Source: Bradyrhizobium neotropicale
Lineage (GTDB): Bacteria > Pseudomonadota > Alphaproteobacteria > Rhizobiales > Xanthobacteraceae
Assembly (NCBI RefSeq): GCF_001641695.1
Contig: NZ_LSEF01000085.1
Location: forward strand, 134,314 to 187,335
Direction: 5' to 3'
DNA length: 53,022 bases
In this document: piece after piece, positions 25,649 through 34,533 of the stretch
Position numbering within the stretch: position 1 is the first letter of the stretch
Layout of the letters: the number at the start of each line of letters is the position of its first letter
Position numbers and translations under genes: made by a program
Notes under the pieces: model-generated
What the model was told of the DNA's origin: nothing
Databases searched by the model: none
What the model saw: only the letters and a program-made list of their open reading frames with translations

Positions 25649-27265
25649 CTAGTAGACGTCCGCCTGGAACCTGCCCTTCTTCTTGAGCTCCGCAACGAAG
25701 CTCACCGCTTCATCGGTTGAGCGCGCGCCGAACTGCGCGACGATGTCGACGAGTGCGCGCTCGACGTCTTTCGCCATGCGCTTGGCATCGCCGCAGATGT
25801 AGAGATGCGCGCCTTCGGCGAGCCATGTCCACACCTCGCGGCCAAGCTCGCGCATGCGGTCCTGCACGTAGAACTTCTTCTCGCCGTCGCGCGACCAGGC
25901 AAGCGACAGGCGGGTCAGCAGGCCCGAGGTCTTCAGCGCGTTGAGCTCGTCGCGATAGAAGAAATCGCAATCGCTGCGCTGATGGCCGAAGAACAACCAG
26001 TTCTTGCCGGGGGCGCCGGTCGCCTTGCGATCGAGCAGGAAGGCGCGGAACGGCGCGACGCCGGTGCCGGGACCGATCATGATGACCGGCGTCTTCGGAT
26101 CCTGCGGCAGGCCGAAGCCGTGCGCCTTCTGCACATAGACCTTGAGCTTCTCGCCCTCGTTGATGCGCTCACCGAGGAAGGTGGAGGCGACGCCGAGGCG
26201 CTTGCGCTTGCCGATGACGTAGCGAACGGAATCGACCGTCAGCGACAGCTTTCCAGGCGTCGCATTGTGCGACGACGAGATCGAATAGAGTCGCGGCTGC
26301 AGCGGCTCCAGCGCCTCGACGAAGGCCTCCGGATGCGGCCGCGTGCCTGAAAACTTCTGCAGCGCCGCCATCACGTCGAGGGTGGCGGCATCACCATCGG
26401 GATCCTCGCCCTGCGCCAGCGCCCTCGCCTTCTCGCGCTGCGCGCCGCCGGTGATGAAGGAGATCAGCTCGAACAGCTTGTCGGGTGCCGGCGACAGCGA
26501 AACGTCCTCGATCAGCGCCTCGCGCAGCGTCTTGCCGTTGACCTTGGTGGTGTGGGAGGCGCCGAGCAGCGCGATGATCTGGTCGACGAGACCGACATCG
26601 TTGCGCGCGAACACGCCAAAACTGTCGCCGACGATATAGTCGAGCTTGCTCTCGGAGAGATCGAACTCGATGTGATAGGTCTCCTTCTCGGAGCCCTGCT
26701 TGTTGAGCAGGCGCCGCGACAAAAACGTCGCTTCGGCCGGATTTTCGCGAGCGCGGCCGAGCTCAGCCTTCACCTCGGGCGCAGCCGGCGCGCTCGTGGC
26801 CGGAGCTGACGCACCCGCGGCAGGCTTGGCCGCCGGCGCCTTGTCGAGCTCCTCATAAAGCTGCTTCAGCATCCGCGCCGTCTCCTTGCCGCCGGGAGCG
26901 CAGAGGTTGAGGCGGGCTTCGCTCTTGTTGGCGATCGCATCGGAATAGTCGGCGCAATTGTAGCCGCACTGGCCGCAGTCCTGCTGTGCCATCGCCGCCA
27001 TCATGCGACGGCGAACCGGCCTCCCCTCCGCAAGCTTCATGCGATCGGCGATCGCCATTGCCGGATCGTGCCAGGGCGCCTCGCCGTCATCGCCATCGCC
27101 TTGCGGGGCGAGCACCGCCCCGTTCTCCGCAGGCGACAGCGGCGTCGAGCCGTCGAGGCCGAACATGCCCACGAGAAAACCATTCAGCCACAGCCGCTGG
27201 CCTTCGCTGAAAGGCGCGTTGGGCGGGATGATCTCGAGTTTCGGTGGGACAGGCATCTGGGTCAT
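25649..27265 (-). CDS. CysJ-like NADPH reductase with N-terminal Fe-S motif
   Basis: A 538-residue electron-transfer protein. The C-terminal 370 residues match the FAD/NADP-binding half of the sulfite reductase flavoprotein: RLYSISSS (325-332), GPGTGVAPFRAF (398-409), LYICGDAKRMAKDV (about 490-503) and a terminal DVY. The usual flavodoxin domain is absent. In its place residues 90-140 hold cysteines 97, 100, 104 and 122 (C-x2-C-x3-C-x17-C, then PGG), a putative 4Fe-4S domain, and a Pro/Ala linker. It overlaps nirA by 4 bases. I infer that it passes electrons from NADPH to the adjacent reductase; a sulfite reductase role is the alternative. Confidence 0.82.
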   Translation of the reverse strand: MTQMPVPPKLEIIPPNAPFSEGQRLWLNGFLVGMFGLDGSTPLSPAENGAVLAPQGDGDDGEAPWHDPAMAIADRMKLAEGRPVRRRMMAAMAQQDCGQCGYNCADYSDAIANKSEARLNLCAPGGKETARMLKQLYEELDKAPAAKPAAGASAPATSAPAAPEVKAELGRARENPAEATFLSRRLLNKQGSEKETYHIEFDLSESKLDYIVGDSFGVFARNDVGLVDQIIALLGASHTTKVNGKTLREALIEDVSLSPAPDKLFELISFITGGAQREKARALAQGEDPDGDAATLDVMAALQKFSGTRPHPEAFVEALEPLQPRLYSISSSHNATPGKLSLTVDSVRYVIGKRKRLGVASTFLGERINEGEKLKVYVQKAHGFGLPQDPKTPVIMIGPGTGVAPFRAFLLDRKATGAPGKNWLFFGHQRSDCDFFYRDELNALKTSGLLTRLSLAWSRDGEKKFYVQDRMRELGREVWTWLAEGAHLYICGDAKRMAKDVERALVDIVAQFGARSTDEAVSFVAELKKKGRFQADVY

Positions 27266-29064
27266 GCTGCGACTTCTGCTTCGGCGAGTTTGCGCAAGGC
27301 GTCGCCGGCATGGCGACGGGAGAAAGTCAGGAAGGTCTCTTCAGGCGAGGCGCGGTTGGCGAGATAAGCCTTCAAGAGGCCCTCGACGATTTTCGGGGCG
27401 TCCTCGGCCTTCACATCGCGAAACACCTCCTGCCCGATATCGGCATCGGGACCGAAGCCGCCGCCGGTGAAGAGGTGATAGCCCTCGACCTGGTCCTCTT
27501 CCGAGGCGCCCGGCACCTTGGCCGCGATCAGGCCGATGTCGGAGATGTAGTGCTGGGCGCAGGAGTGGTGGCAGCCGGTGAGATGGATGTTGAGCGGCGT
27601 ATCGAGGTTGATGCGCGCATCGCACCAGTCGCCGATCGCGGCGGCGTGACGCTTGGTGTCGGACGCTGCGAACTTGCAGCCGGCGTTGCCGGTGCAGGCG
27701 ATCAGGCCGGCACGGACGTTCGACACCTGCGTCGCGAGGCCGAGCTTTTCGATGGCCGCCGTCAGCAGCGCCACGCTTTCGTCGCGCACGCCGGAGATCA
27801 GAAGGTTCTGCCAGACGGTCAGACGGATGTCGCCGTCGCCGAGGTCCTGGGCGATCTTGGCGATGCCGCGCATCTGCTCGCAGGTGAGCTTGCCGACCGG
27901 CAGGGCGACGCCGATCCAATTGAGGCCAGCCTGCTTCTGCTTGTGCACGCCGACATGGGCCATGCGGTCGGTTGCGGGCCGCGGCGCAAGTGCTTCCGCC
28001 GGAACGCGCGCGAAGGGCTTCTTGAGCAGCTCCTCGACCAGCTTGAGAAACGCGTCGTGGCCCATCGTATCCAGCACGTATTTCAGCCGCGCCTTGGTGC
28101 GGTTGGTGCGGTCCCCATGCTCGATGAAGACGCGCACGATGGCGTCCGCGACTGCGGTGGCGTCCTCGGGACGAACCACGATGCCGGAATATTTGGCAAA
28201 GTCCTTGTGTCCGGTGATCCCGCCGAGGCCGAGACGAAACCAGACGCCGGGCGCGACGCCGAAGCCGTCCTTGACCTCGACCGCGGTGAACGCGATGTCA
28301 TTGGTCTCCTCGAGCGCCGCGATCTTGCCGGCGCCGTCGAAGGCGACGTTGAACTTGCGCGGCAAGCCGTAGAGCGAGCGATCGTTGAGGATGTGGTAGT
28401 GCCACTCGCGCGCATAGGGGCGCGTGTCGAGCAGCTCCTGCGGATCGATGCCGGCGGTCGGCGTGCCAGTGACATTGCGGATATTGTCCGCACCGGAGCC
28501 GCGCGAGCACAGGCCGATGTCCTGGATGCCCTCGAGCAGGGCGACCGTGTTCTTCGGCTCGATTTCGCGGATCTGGAAGTTGGCGCGGGTCGTGACATGG
28601 GTGTAGCCGCCGCCATAGGCCTCGGCGAGATCCGCAAGCTCAGACATCTGCCAGTGCTTCAAAATCCCGTTGGGGATACGCAGGCGCGCCATGTAGGAGG
28701 TCTGCGCCGGCGCCACCCAGAAGATGCCGTAATAGCGCCAGCGGAAATTGTCCGCCGGCGTCGGGTTGGCGTTGTTGCGCGCCTGATCCTTCAGCCGTTC
28801 ATAGCCGTCGAAGGGATGCAGCTCGCGTTTGAACTTCTCCTGGTCGGTGAGCTTCTTGCCCGCCGCCGTGAGCTTGTCCTGCGCCTTGATTGCCGCGGCA
28901 TCCGGACCGGTCGGCTCCGACGGTGCGCCAGCAGCGGCGGCAGGCGTGCCGCCGGCGGCAAAGGCGCGCCCGACACGCCCGACCTGGAGGCCGGACATGA
29001 AGCCTTCGAGATAGCGCTTCTGCTCGTCGGAGAAGTCGGCCGTGGGTGTCGTGTCGAGTTTCAT
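27262..29064 (-). CDS. nirA: Assimilatory nitrite reductase, siroheme/Fe-S (NirA-like)
   Basis: A 600-residue enzyme of the nitrite/sulfite reductase family with two ferredoxin-like and two siroheme/Fe-S half-domains. The cluster ligands are in ACTGNAGCK (C-x5-C) and LTGCHHSCAQHY (C-x3-C) at about residues 435-490. The C-x5-C form with CTGN is that of nitrite rather than sulfite reductases. It reduces nitrite to ammonium in the cytoplasm. The start at ATG 29064 begins MKLDTTPTADF; the frame is open 90 bases further but overlaps the channel gene. It lies 13 bases after the channel gene and overlaps the flavoprotein gene. Confidence 0.87.
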   Translation of the reverse strand: MKLDTTPTADFSDEQKRYLEGFMSGLQVGRVGRAFAAGGTPAAAAGAPSEPTGPDAAAIKAQDKLTAAGKKLTDQEKFKRELHPFDGYERLKDQARNNANPTPADNFRWRYYGIFWVAPAQTSYMARLRIPNGILKHWQMSELADLAEAYGGGYTHVTTRANFQIREIEPKNTVALLEGIQDIGLCSRGSGADNIRNVTGTPTAGIDPQELLDTRPYAREWHYHILNDRSLYGLPRKFNVAFDGAGKIAALEETNDIAFTAVEVKDGFGVAPGVWFRLGLGGITGHKDFAKYSGIVVRPEDATAVADAIVRVFIEHGDRTNRTKARLKYVLDTMGHDAFLKLVEELLKKPFARVPAEALAPRPATDRMAHVGVHKQKQAGLNWIGVALPVGKLTCEQMRGIAKIAQDLGDGDIRLTVWQNLLISGVRDESVALLTAAIEKLGLATQVSNVRAGLIACTGNAGCKFAASDTKRHAAAIGDWCDARINLDTPLNIHLTGCHHSCAQHYISDIGLIAAKVPGASEEDQVEGYHLFTGGGFGPDADIGQEVFRDVKAEDAPKIVEGLLKAYLANRASPEETFLTFSRRHAGDALRKLAEAEVAA

Positions 29065-29077
29065 GGGATGACTGGAC

Positions 29078-29908
29078 CTACTCTGCTGCCTGGACCGCGA
29101 CCTGCGCCACTTCGGCTGCCGGCTTTGCGGGCTTGTACGTTGCGTAGAGCGCAAGACCGGTGAAGACGAAGCCGCCGACGAGATTGCCGAGCGTCACGGG
29201 AATCTGATTCCACAGCCACCAGTCGGAGACGCTGACCTTGGCGCCGAGCAGCATGCCGGTCGGGATGACGAACATGTTGACGACGGCGTGCTCGAAGCCG
29301 AGCGCGAAGAACAGGAAGATCGGCAGCCACGTCGCCGCGATCTTGCCGACCGTCGAGGTCGAGGTCATCGCCATGACGACGCCGAGGCAGACCAGCCAGT
29401 TGCAGAGGATGGCCTTGACGAAGACGGAGACCATCCCGGCGGTGCCGATCGCGGCATTGCCGATCGTCTTGGCCTCGGCCACCGCGACGATGCGCGCCGC
29501 GACGCCGGCGACTTCGACCTTGCCCATGTTGGTGAGCGAGATCGCGATCAAGGCGCCGAAGGCAAGGCTGCCGAGCAGATTGGCGACGAAGACCCAGGAC
29601 CAGTTGGCGATCACGGCGTTCCAGGTCGCCTTGCCCTCGAGGCGCGCGAGCGGAACGATGGCGAAGCTGCCGGTGACCAGCTCGAGCCCGAGCAGGACGA
29701 TCATCACGAGGCTGACAGGAAAGATCAGCGCGCCGACGAGGGGCTGGCCGGTCGTAAGCGCGCCGGTGAAGGCGAGCGTGGTGGCGGCGCCCAGCAGCGC
29801 CCCCGAGATCGCGCCTCGGATCATGATGTCGCGCGGGCCGAGCGCCAGCTTCTTCAGGCTGGCATCGACCATCGAGGCGACGACGTCGGAGGGTTTTGCG
29901 TAATCCAT
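29078..29908 (-). CDS. Formate/nitrite transporter family channel
   Basis: A 276-residue inner-membrane protein of the FNT family (FocA, NirC). The start is ATG 29908, with GGAG 7 bases upstream. Six hydrophobic helices are visible, with the FNT filter-region segments GLELVTGSFAIVP (about residues 80-92) and LGFEHAVVNMFVIP (about 197-210) and KAILCNWLVCLG. As first gene of a nitrite reductase operon it most likely carries nitrite across the membrane. It replaces the NrtABC or MFS importers often found at such loci. Confidence 0.9.
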   Translation of the reverse strand: MDYAKPSDVVASMVDASLKKLALGPRDIMIRGAISGALLGAATTLAFTGALTTGQPLVGALIFPVSLVMIVLLGLELVTGSFAIVPLARLEGKATWNAVIANWSWVFVANLLGSLAFGALIAISLTNMGKVEVAGVAARIVAVAEAKTIGNAAIGTAGMVSVFVKAILCNWLVCLGVVMAMTSTSTVGKIAATWLPIFLFFALGFEHAVVNMFVIPTGMLLGAKVSVSDWWLWNQIPVTLGNLVGGFVFTGLALYATYKPAKPAAEVAQVAVQAAE

Positions 29909-30088
29909 ATCGAAGCTCCAGCTTGCCGCGCGTGGCGGTCGACAACGGGTTGAAACGGTGTTGATCGCTGGGAGCACGATTGCAGGCGCGCGCGGCCTGA
30001 CCGGTTCCCGGGGGCGATCCGATCAGCCTCGTTGCTGCGGAAATCCATCATGGACTTGGGGCCGCCGGCGCCCACGCCGGGCGGCTTG
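29909..30088 (-). promoter_or_regulatory. Structured 5' leader of the nitrite operon, candidate NasT target
   Basis: Between the sigma-54-like site and the channel gene lie about 180 transcribed bases. They hold a GC-rich hairpin (30061-30085, arms GCCGCC / GGCGGC) and, 20 bases later, a hairpin at 30019-30040 with stem CAGC/GCTG closed by hexaloop AACGAG. ANTAR proteins bind hairpins with loops of the form AxxGxx, which this matches. A second hexaloop hairpin and a U-tract terminator were not evident by eye. No translated ORF in the leader is convincing. Confidence 0.5.
30019..30040 (-). ncRNA. ANTAR-type hexaloop hairpin
   Basis: Minus-strand RNA CCG-CAGC-AACGAG-GCUG-AU-CGG folds into a 4-bp upper stem and a 3-bp lower stem with a 2-base bulge. 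The 6-base loop has A at position 1 and G at position 4. NasT, whose gene lies 1.4 kb upstream, is an ANTAR protein. Confidence 0.5.
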
Positions 30089-30098
30089 CCACCTCCTA

Positions 30099-30115
30099 TT
30101 CAAGGAGTGTGCCAA
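30099..30115 (-). promoter_or_regulatory. Sigma-54-like promoter of the FNT-nirA operon
   Basis: On the minus strand TTGGCACACTCCTTGAA matches the RpoN consensus (TGGCAC-N5-TTGCW) with GG and the second dinucleotide exactly 10 bases apart; the -12 GC is GA. A start near 30088 would follow. Confidence 0.6.
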
Positions 30116-30191
30116 CGCAGCAAAAGTTAGGAAATTGCTTGGAATCAGCTATTTAGCTTTGTGTGCGGCGCATGAAGTGGATTAGTATTCA

Positions 30192-30208
30192 TGCTGCTTG
30201 GGGCAGCA
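30192..30208 (-). promoter_or_regulatory. TGCTGC-N5-GCAGCA inverted repeat, candidate NtrC enhancer
   Basis: A perfect 6-base inverted repeat with 5-base spacer, the same geometry as NtrC sites (TGCACC-N5-GGTGCA). It is centred about 112 bases upstream of the inferred start, a usual enhancer distance. A short hairpin is the alternative. Confidence 0.4.
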
Positions 30209-30258
30209 ACGGCCCAAAAATTAGGCTTCGAATCGTGACGCCCAATTTTTAAGCAACG

Positions 30259-31428
30259 CTAGCGAGCGCGCCGGGCGACGTCGAATGAGGCGAGATAGCC
30301 GGCGACATCGCGAGGGTCGAAGGCAGGACCGGCAAAGGCGCCGAACGCGACGCTCGCTTCGTCCGTAGCTAGCCCGCTCCGCCCCACGGCAGCGTCGTAG
30401 AGATCGGCCCGGAATACATCCATGGCCGTCACGAGGGCGTCCGGGCTGAGCGCGGTCTGCCCCCAGCGCACCATCTGGGCATAGAGCCAGGCCGCCTGCG
30501 CCGGATCGGGCCGCCCTGCCCCTTCGCGCCCGACCAGAAGGTAGCGATTGCTTTCGCGCAGCGTGCCGTCGGGCGAGATTTTCAGACGCCCATCAAGGCT
30601 GCGCTGAATTACTGTGGCATTGACCCCGATCCGCTCCGGCCGCGCCAGGATGCGCGCTGCCTCGGCCCGATTCTCCGGATGCTCGATGAACGCGGCGCCC
30701 TTCACGGCGGCGCGCACGAGCGCGGCAACGGTTTCGCAGTTCTTGTCGGCCCACGCCTGGCGGACCGCCAGCACCTTCTCCGCCGCGCGCAGGAGGATGT
30801 CGGAGACGAAATGCAGGATATGGCCGATGCCGAGATCGACGGCGACCGAGTTCCATGGCGCGCCGACGCAGAACGCATCGACATGGCCGTTGGCGAGGCT
30901 GTCGACCATGTAGGGCGGCGGCAACACCACCAGACGCACATCCTCGTCGGGATCGACGCCGGCCGCCGCCATCCAGAACCGAAGCTGGTAATTGTGGGTC
31001 GAGAACGGAAAGGTCATGCCGAAGGTCAGGGGCTCGGCGCCGGCCTGGCGGCGCTTTGCCACCACCCGCGCCAGCGCTTTCGCCGTCACAAGCGGATCGA
31101 AGCGGTCGCCGTCAATCTCTTCCATCAGCGCGGCGTAAAGCGCCGGCGAGACCGTGATCGCGTTGCCGTTGATGCCGAGGTTGAAGGGCGCGGCGATCGG
31201 CACCTTGACATGACCCAGCCCGAGCGATGATGCGATCGCGACCGGCGCGAGCAGATGCGCGGCGTCGAACAGGCCGATATTGAGCTTGTCGCGGACGTTG
31301 GACCAGGACACCTCGCGCACCAGTTCGATCTCGAGCCCTTCGGCGGCGGCAAACCCCTTGTCGACGGCGACGATCAGCGCGGCGGCATCGACCAGCGGGA
31401 TGAACCCTATGCGCAGCGGTCCGGTCAT
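30259..31428 (-). CDS. nasS: Nitrate/nitrite sensor NasS
   Basis: A 389-residue relative of the nitrate-binding proteins NrtA and CmpA, but without signal peptide, so cytoplasmic. It begins LRIGFIPLVDAAALIVAVDKG and contains TFGMTFPFSTHNYQLRFW and DAFCVGAPWNSVAV, segments that line the ligand cleft in this family. NasS holds NasT inactive until nitrate or nitrite binds. It overlaps nasT by 4 bases. A 150-base region separates it from the operon promoter it controls. Confidence 0.9.
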   Translation of the reverse strand: MTGPLRIGFIPLVDAAALIVAVDKGFAAAEGLEIELVREVSWSNVRDKLNIGLFDAAHLLAPVAIASSLGLGHVKVPIAAPFNLGINGNAITVSPALYAALMEEIDGDRFDPLVTAKALARVVAKRRQAGAEPLTFGMTFPFSTHNYQLRFWMAAAGVDPDEDVRLVVLPPPYMVDSLANGHVDAFCVGAPWNSVAVDLGIGHILHFVSDILLRAAEKVLAVRQAWADKNCETVAALVRAAVKGAAFIEHPENRAEAARILARPERIGVNATVIQRSLDGRLKISPDGTLRESNRYLLVGREGAGRPDPAQAAWLYAQMVRWGQTALSPDALVTAMDVFRADLYDAAVGRSGLATDEASVAFGAFAGPAFDPRDVAGYLASFDVARRAR

Positions 31429-32015
31429 TTCAGCATCTCCGATGCGGTGATGATCGACTGGGCGATCTCGCCGATCTTCTTTTTCTCGCGCATGGCGGTG
31501 GAGCGCAGCAGCACATAGGCCTCGTCCTCGGTGAGGCCCTTGACCTTCATCAGAATACCCTTTGCGCGTTCGATGATCTTGCGGTCCTCGAGCTGCGACC
31601 TGGTGCGCTCCAGCTCTTCCTGGAGTTTCGCAAACGCGTTGAAGCGCGACACGCAGAGGTCGAGGATCGGCTTGATGCGCTCCTTCTTCAGCCCGTCGAC
31701 GATGTAGGCGGAGACGCCGGCCTCGACGGAGGCCTGGATCGAGGCCGAATCGCTCTGGTCGACGAACATCGCGATCGGCCGCCGCACGGCGCGGCTGACC
31801 TGGAACATCTGTTCCAGGACGTCGCGGCTCGGATTTTCCAGGTCGATCAGGATGATGTCGGGGTCGACGGCGTAGATGCGCGCGAGCAGGCTCTGCATCT
31901 CGCGGATATGGACGACCTCGGTGAAGCCCGCCTCCCGCAAGCCTTCCTCAAGGATCGCAGCCCGGACCGGGCTTTCGTCGACAATCACGATTTTCGGCGA
32001 CTGTTCGGCGCTCAT
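31425..32015 (-). CDS. nasT: ANTAR-domain antiterminator NasT
   Basis: A 196-residue regulator. The N-terminal receiver-like domain has IVIVDESPVRAAIL and the Asp in IILIDLENPS (about residue 58). A helical linker (about 125-145) leads to the C-terminal ANTAR domain, IIERAKGILMKVKGLTEDEA and on, ending in IGEIAQSIITA (about 148-190). ANTAR proteins bind paired hairpins in leader RNA and prevent termination. In known systems NasS sequesters NasT without nitrate. The operon leader downstream carries a matching hexaloop hairpin. Confidence 0.92.
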   Translation of the reverse strand: MSAEQSPKIVIVDESPVRAAILEEGLREAGFTEVVHIREMQSLLARIYAVDPDIILIDLENPSRDVLEQMFQVSRAVRRPIAMFVDQSDSASIQASVEAGVSAYIVDGLKKERIKPILDLCVSRFNAFAKLQEELERTRSQLEDRKIIERAKGILMKVKGLTEDEAYVLLRSTAMREKKKIGEIAQSIITASEMLK

Positions 32016-32359
32016 CGCTCAACTCACCCACCCCGGACTCGCATCCATAGCACGCCCGGGCCCCATGCAAAGGGTTGTAATTGTGAGAAATTAGGACTAG
32101 CCGCAGGCAGTCAATCAGGCGGATCAGGTATGGATCAGACGGCTGCGCCCAAGGTCAGCTTCGTGTCGCCCGGGTGCGCCTGAGACAACGAATGTAAACT
32201 TTTTGAGCCGCTCTCAAAGAAAAATGTCGCCCGAAGGCAGCTGTCATCTGGACTATCAACTCGTCAATTAACGCGTGTACTCGTTAAGGCGGCGAAGCGG
32301 AACTCATGTGGTCCATCGGAGCCCTACCTGTCGTGACCCGAACATCTGGGCTTGTGCCC
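32016..32359. other. Intergenic region upstream of nasT
   Basis: About 340 bases, less GC-rich than its surroundings, between nasT and the next minus-strand gene. It should hold the nasT promoter, but I see no clear element, repeat or gene. Confidence 0.4.
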
Positions 32360-32923
32360 TCACGGAATCTTCGCGCCAACGATCATCTTGTCGAGAAGTG
32401 GCACGGCAGCCAGCACCGCCGTCTCGTTGAGGCCGGAGACCGCTAGCCGCACAACGTAAGAATTGCCGTCCTTGTCGAGATCGGCGTAATGCGCGATTAC
32501 TTCGATCGGCTGGTCCTTCAGGGACGGATTGTCGTAGCGGTTGATGATGACCTTCGGGTTGACCGAGGGAAGCGTGGTGATCTTGGCATTCTTGCCGGAT
32601 GTCGTCGTCCAATCCCGATCGCTGGCTGCGACCCATTGAACCAATTCGGTCCGATCCTTGTTGTAGCGGCCTTCGGCATAGATGATCGCTTCGGCTTTGC
32701 CGAATTTCTTCCCGTTAGGCACGAACATTGAGGCGCCGTACTTGAGACTCGCGGCCTCGTCCCTCGCCCACCCATCGGGTGCGTTCACGCGTGGCCTGAA
32801 TTCAGGACACAATCGTTCTTGCCGATCGCAGACATGGATGATCTTGTCGACTTCAGCCCGCGCCGGAAACATCGCGCCGCAGGAAACGGTAACGAAAGCC
32901 AGGCCGAAGATGAAACGGCGCAT
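32360..32923 (-). CDS. Secreted hypothetical protein
   Basis: A 187-residue protein starting at ATG 32923 with GGAG about 10 bases upstream; longer starts spoil the signal peptide. The N-terminus MRRFIFGLAFVTVSCGAMFPARA is a signal sequence, with cleavage near residue 23. The mature part has a Cys pair early (HVCDRQERLCPEF), the segment PDGWARDEAASLKYGASMFVP, and a C-terminal domain with VVRLAVSGLN. The periplasmic fold is not one I recognise. It stands alone. Confidence 0.72.
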   Translation of the reverse strand: MRRFIFGLAFVTVSCGAMFPARAEVDKIIHVCDRQERLCPEFRPRVNAPDGWARDEAASLKYGASMFVPNGKKFGKAEAIIYAEGRYNKDRTELVQWVAASDRDWTTTSGKNAKITTLPSVNPKVIINRYDNPSLKDQPIEVIAHYADLDKDGNSYVVRLAVSGLNETAVLAAVPLLDKMIVGAKIP

Positions 32924-33203
32924 CGCAGTAAAGCTCCGTGGAATCAAGCAAGAAACAGAATAACAACTAAAACGTGCACGTTCGAGCAACTCATCTCGGC
33001 TCCACTCGCTCGATCGGAACGAGCTTCCACCGTCAGGGGCCCTCGGTCAGTCCATACCTCCCTAGCTACTGGCCGATCGCATCATATATGCGCGAGTACT
33101 GCTTTAGCATCGCGCCGCGCACGTTAGTTATTGAATTTCACCATCGGATCAATTAGTTGGATCGCATATCCGAACAATTCAGATGCAGGTTCCAGGCGAG
33201 TAC

Positions 33204-34523
33204 ATGGAAAGAGCGCCGCGTATTTCATTCACATCACTCGGGTGTCCCAAGGCATTGGTGGATTCCGAGCGCATCATCACGCGGCTGCGCGCCGAGGGCT
33301 ATGAGCTCGCCCGCAAGCATGACGGGGCCGACATCGTCATCGTCAACACTTGCGGCTTCCTCGACAGTGCCAAGCAGGAATCGCTCTCGGCGATCGGCGA
33401 GGCCATGGCCGAAAACGGCAAGGTGATCGTGACCGGCTGCATGGGCGCCGAGCCCAAGCAGATCGAAGAGGCCTATCCCGGCGTGCTCTCCATCACCGGT
33501 CCGCAGCAGTACGAGAGCGTGCTCGATGCCGTGCACCGCGCGCTGCCGCCGGCGCACAATCCGCATCTCGACCTGGTGCCGCCGCAGGGCATCAAGCTGA
33601 CGCCGCGCCACTACGCGTACTTGAAGATCTCCGAGGGCTGCAACAACCGCTGCACGTTCTGCATCATTCCGAATCTGCGCGGCGACCTCGTCTCGCGTCC
33701 GGCCAATGACGTGCTGCGCGAAGCCGAGCGGCTGGTCGGCGCCGGCGTCAAGGAGCTGCTCGTCATCTCGCAGGACACCTCGGCCTACGGCGTCGACCTG
33801 AAATATGCCGAGAGCCCGTGGAAGGATCGCGCGGTGCGCGCCAGATTCCTCGACCTCGCGCGCGAGCTCGGCGAGCTCGGCGCCTGGGTCCGGCTGCAAT
33901 ATGTCTATCCCTACCCGCATGTCGACGAGGTCATCGCGCTGATGACCGAAGGCAAGGTGCTGCCCTATCTCGACATCCCCTTCCAGCATGCGAGCCCGGA
34001 GGTGCTGAAGGCGATGAAGCGGCCGGCGGCGCAGGACAAGACGCTGGCGCGGATCAAGCGCTGGCGCGAGGAATGCCCTGATCTCGCACTCCGCTCGACC
34101 TTCATCGTCGGCTTCCCCGGCGAGACCGATTCCGATTTCGCCTATCTGCTCGATTGGCTGGAGGAGGCCGAGATCGATCGTCTCGGCTGCTTCAAATACG
34201 AGCCGGTCGCCGGCGCCACGTCGAACGCGATCGCCAATCCCGTGCCCGATGAGGTGAAGCAGGAGCGCTACAACGCGCTGATGGCGCGGCAGCAGAAGAT
34301 TTCGGCAAGGCGGCTGAAGCGCAAGGTCGGCACCCGCCAGCAGATCATCATCGACGAGGTCGGCCCGACCGTTGCAAAAGGCCGCTCGAAGGCCGATGCG
34401 CCCGAGATCGACGGCGCGGTCTATCTGTCGAGCCGCCGCCCCTTGCGCGTCGGCGAGATCGTGACCGCCAAGATCGAGCGTGCGGACCAATACGATCTGC
34501 ACGGCAGCGTCGCGGGGTTCTGA
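33204..34523 (+). CDS. rimO: Ribosomal protein S12 methylthiotransferase RimO
   Basis: A 439-residue radical-SAM enzyme that thiomethylates an Asp of ribosomal protein S12. The N-terminal UPF0004 domain supplies three cluster cysteines (C14 in SLGCPKALVDSE, C50 in VNTCGF, C79 in TGCMGAE); the radical-SAM motif is CNNRCTFC (C146, C150, C153); a C-terminal TRAM domain ends at HGSVAGF. SLGCPKALVDSE is diagnostic for RimO against MiaB. I favour ATG 33204, with AGGCGAG upstream; an in-frame ATG at 33183 would add 7 residues. It is a single gene; the 280 bases before it are AT-richer and hold nothing I can name. Confidence 0.95.
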   Translation: MERAPRISFTSLGCPKALVDSERIITRLRAEGYELARKHDGADIVIVNTCGFLDSAKQESLSAIGEAMAENGKVIVTGCMGAEPKQIEEAYPGVLSITGPQQYESVLDAVHRALPPAHNPHLDLVPPQGIKLTPRHYAYLKISEGCNNRCTFCIIPNLRGDLVSRPANDVLREAERLVGAGVKELLVISQDTSAYGVDLKYAESPWKDRAVRARFLDLARELGELGAWVRLQYVYPYPHVDEVIALMTEGKVLPYLDIPFQHASPEVLKAMKRPAAQDKTLARIKRWREECPDLALRSTFIVGFPGETDSDFAYLLDWLEEAEIDRLGCFKYEPVAGATSNAIANPVPDEVKQERYNALMARQQKISARRLKRKVGTRQQIIIDEVGPTVAKGRSKADAPEIDGAVYLSSRRPLRVGEIVTAKIERADQYDLHGSVAGF

Positions 34524-34533
34524 CCTCGCGCCG

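Noticed and set aside
27244..29163. 639-residue open frame antisense to nirA
   Set aside because: Shadow of nirA; no plausible start context and low-complexity composition.
29909..30075. Short ORF inside the leader of the FNT-nirA operon
   Set aside because: It overlaps the channel start out of frame and has no ribosome site; the leader looks structural rather than coding.
32130..32183. 17-codon ORF upstream of nasT
   Set aside because: No good ribosome-binding site, no downstream terminator and no amino-acid bias; chance is enough to explain it.
33234..34502. 422-residue open frame antisense to rimO
   Set aside because: It mirrors rimO exactly and has no ribosome-binding site or family motif.
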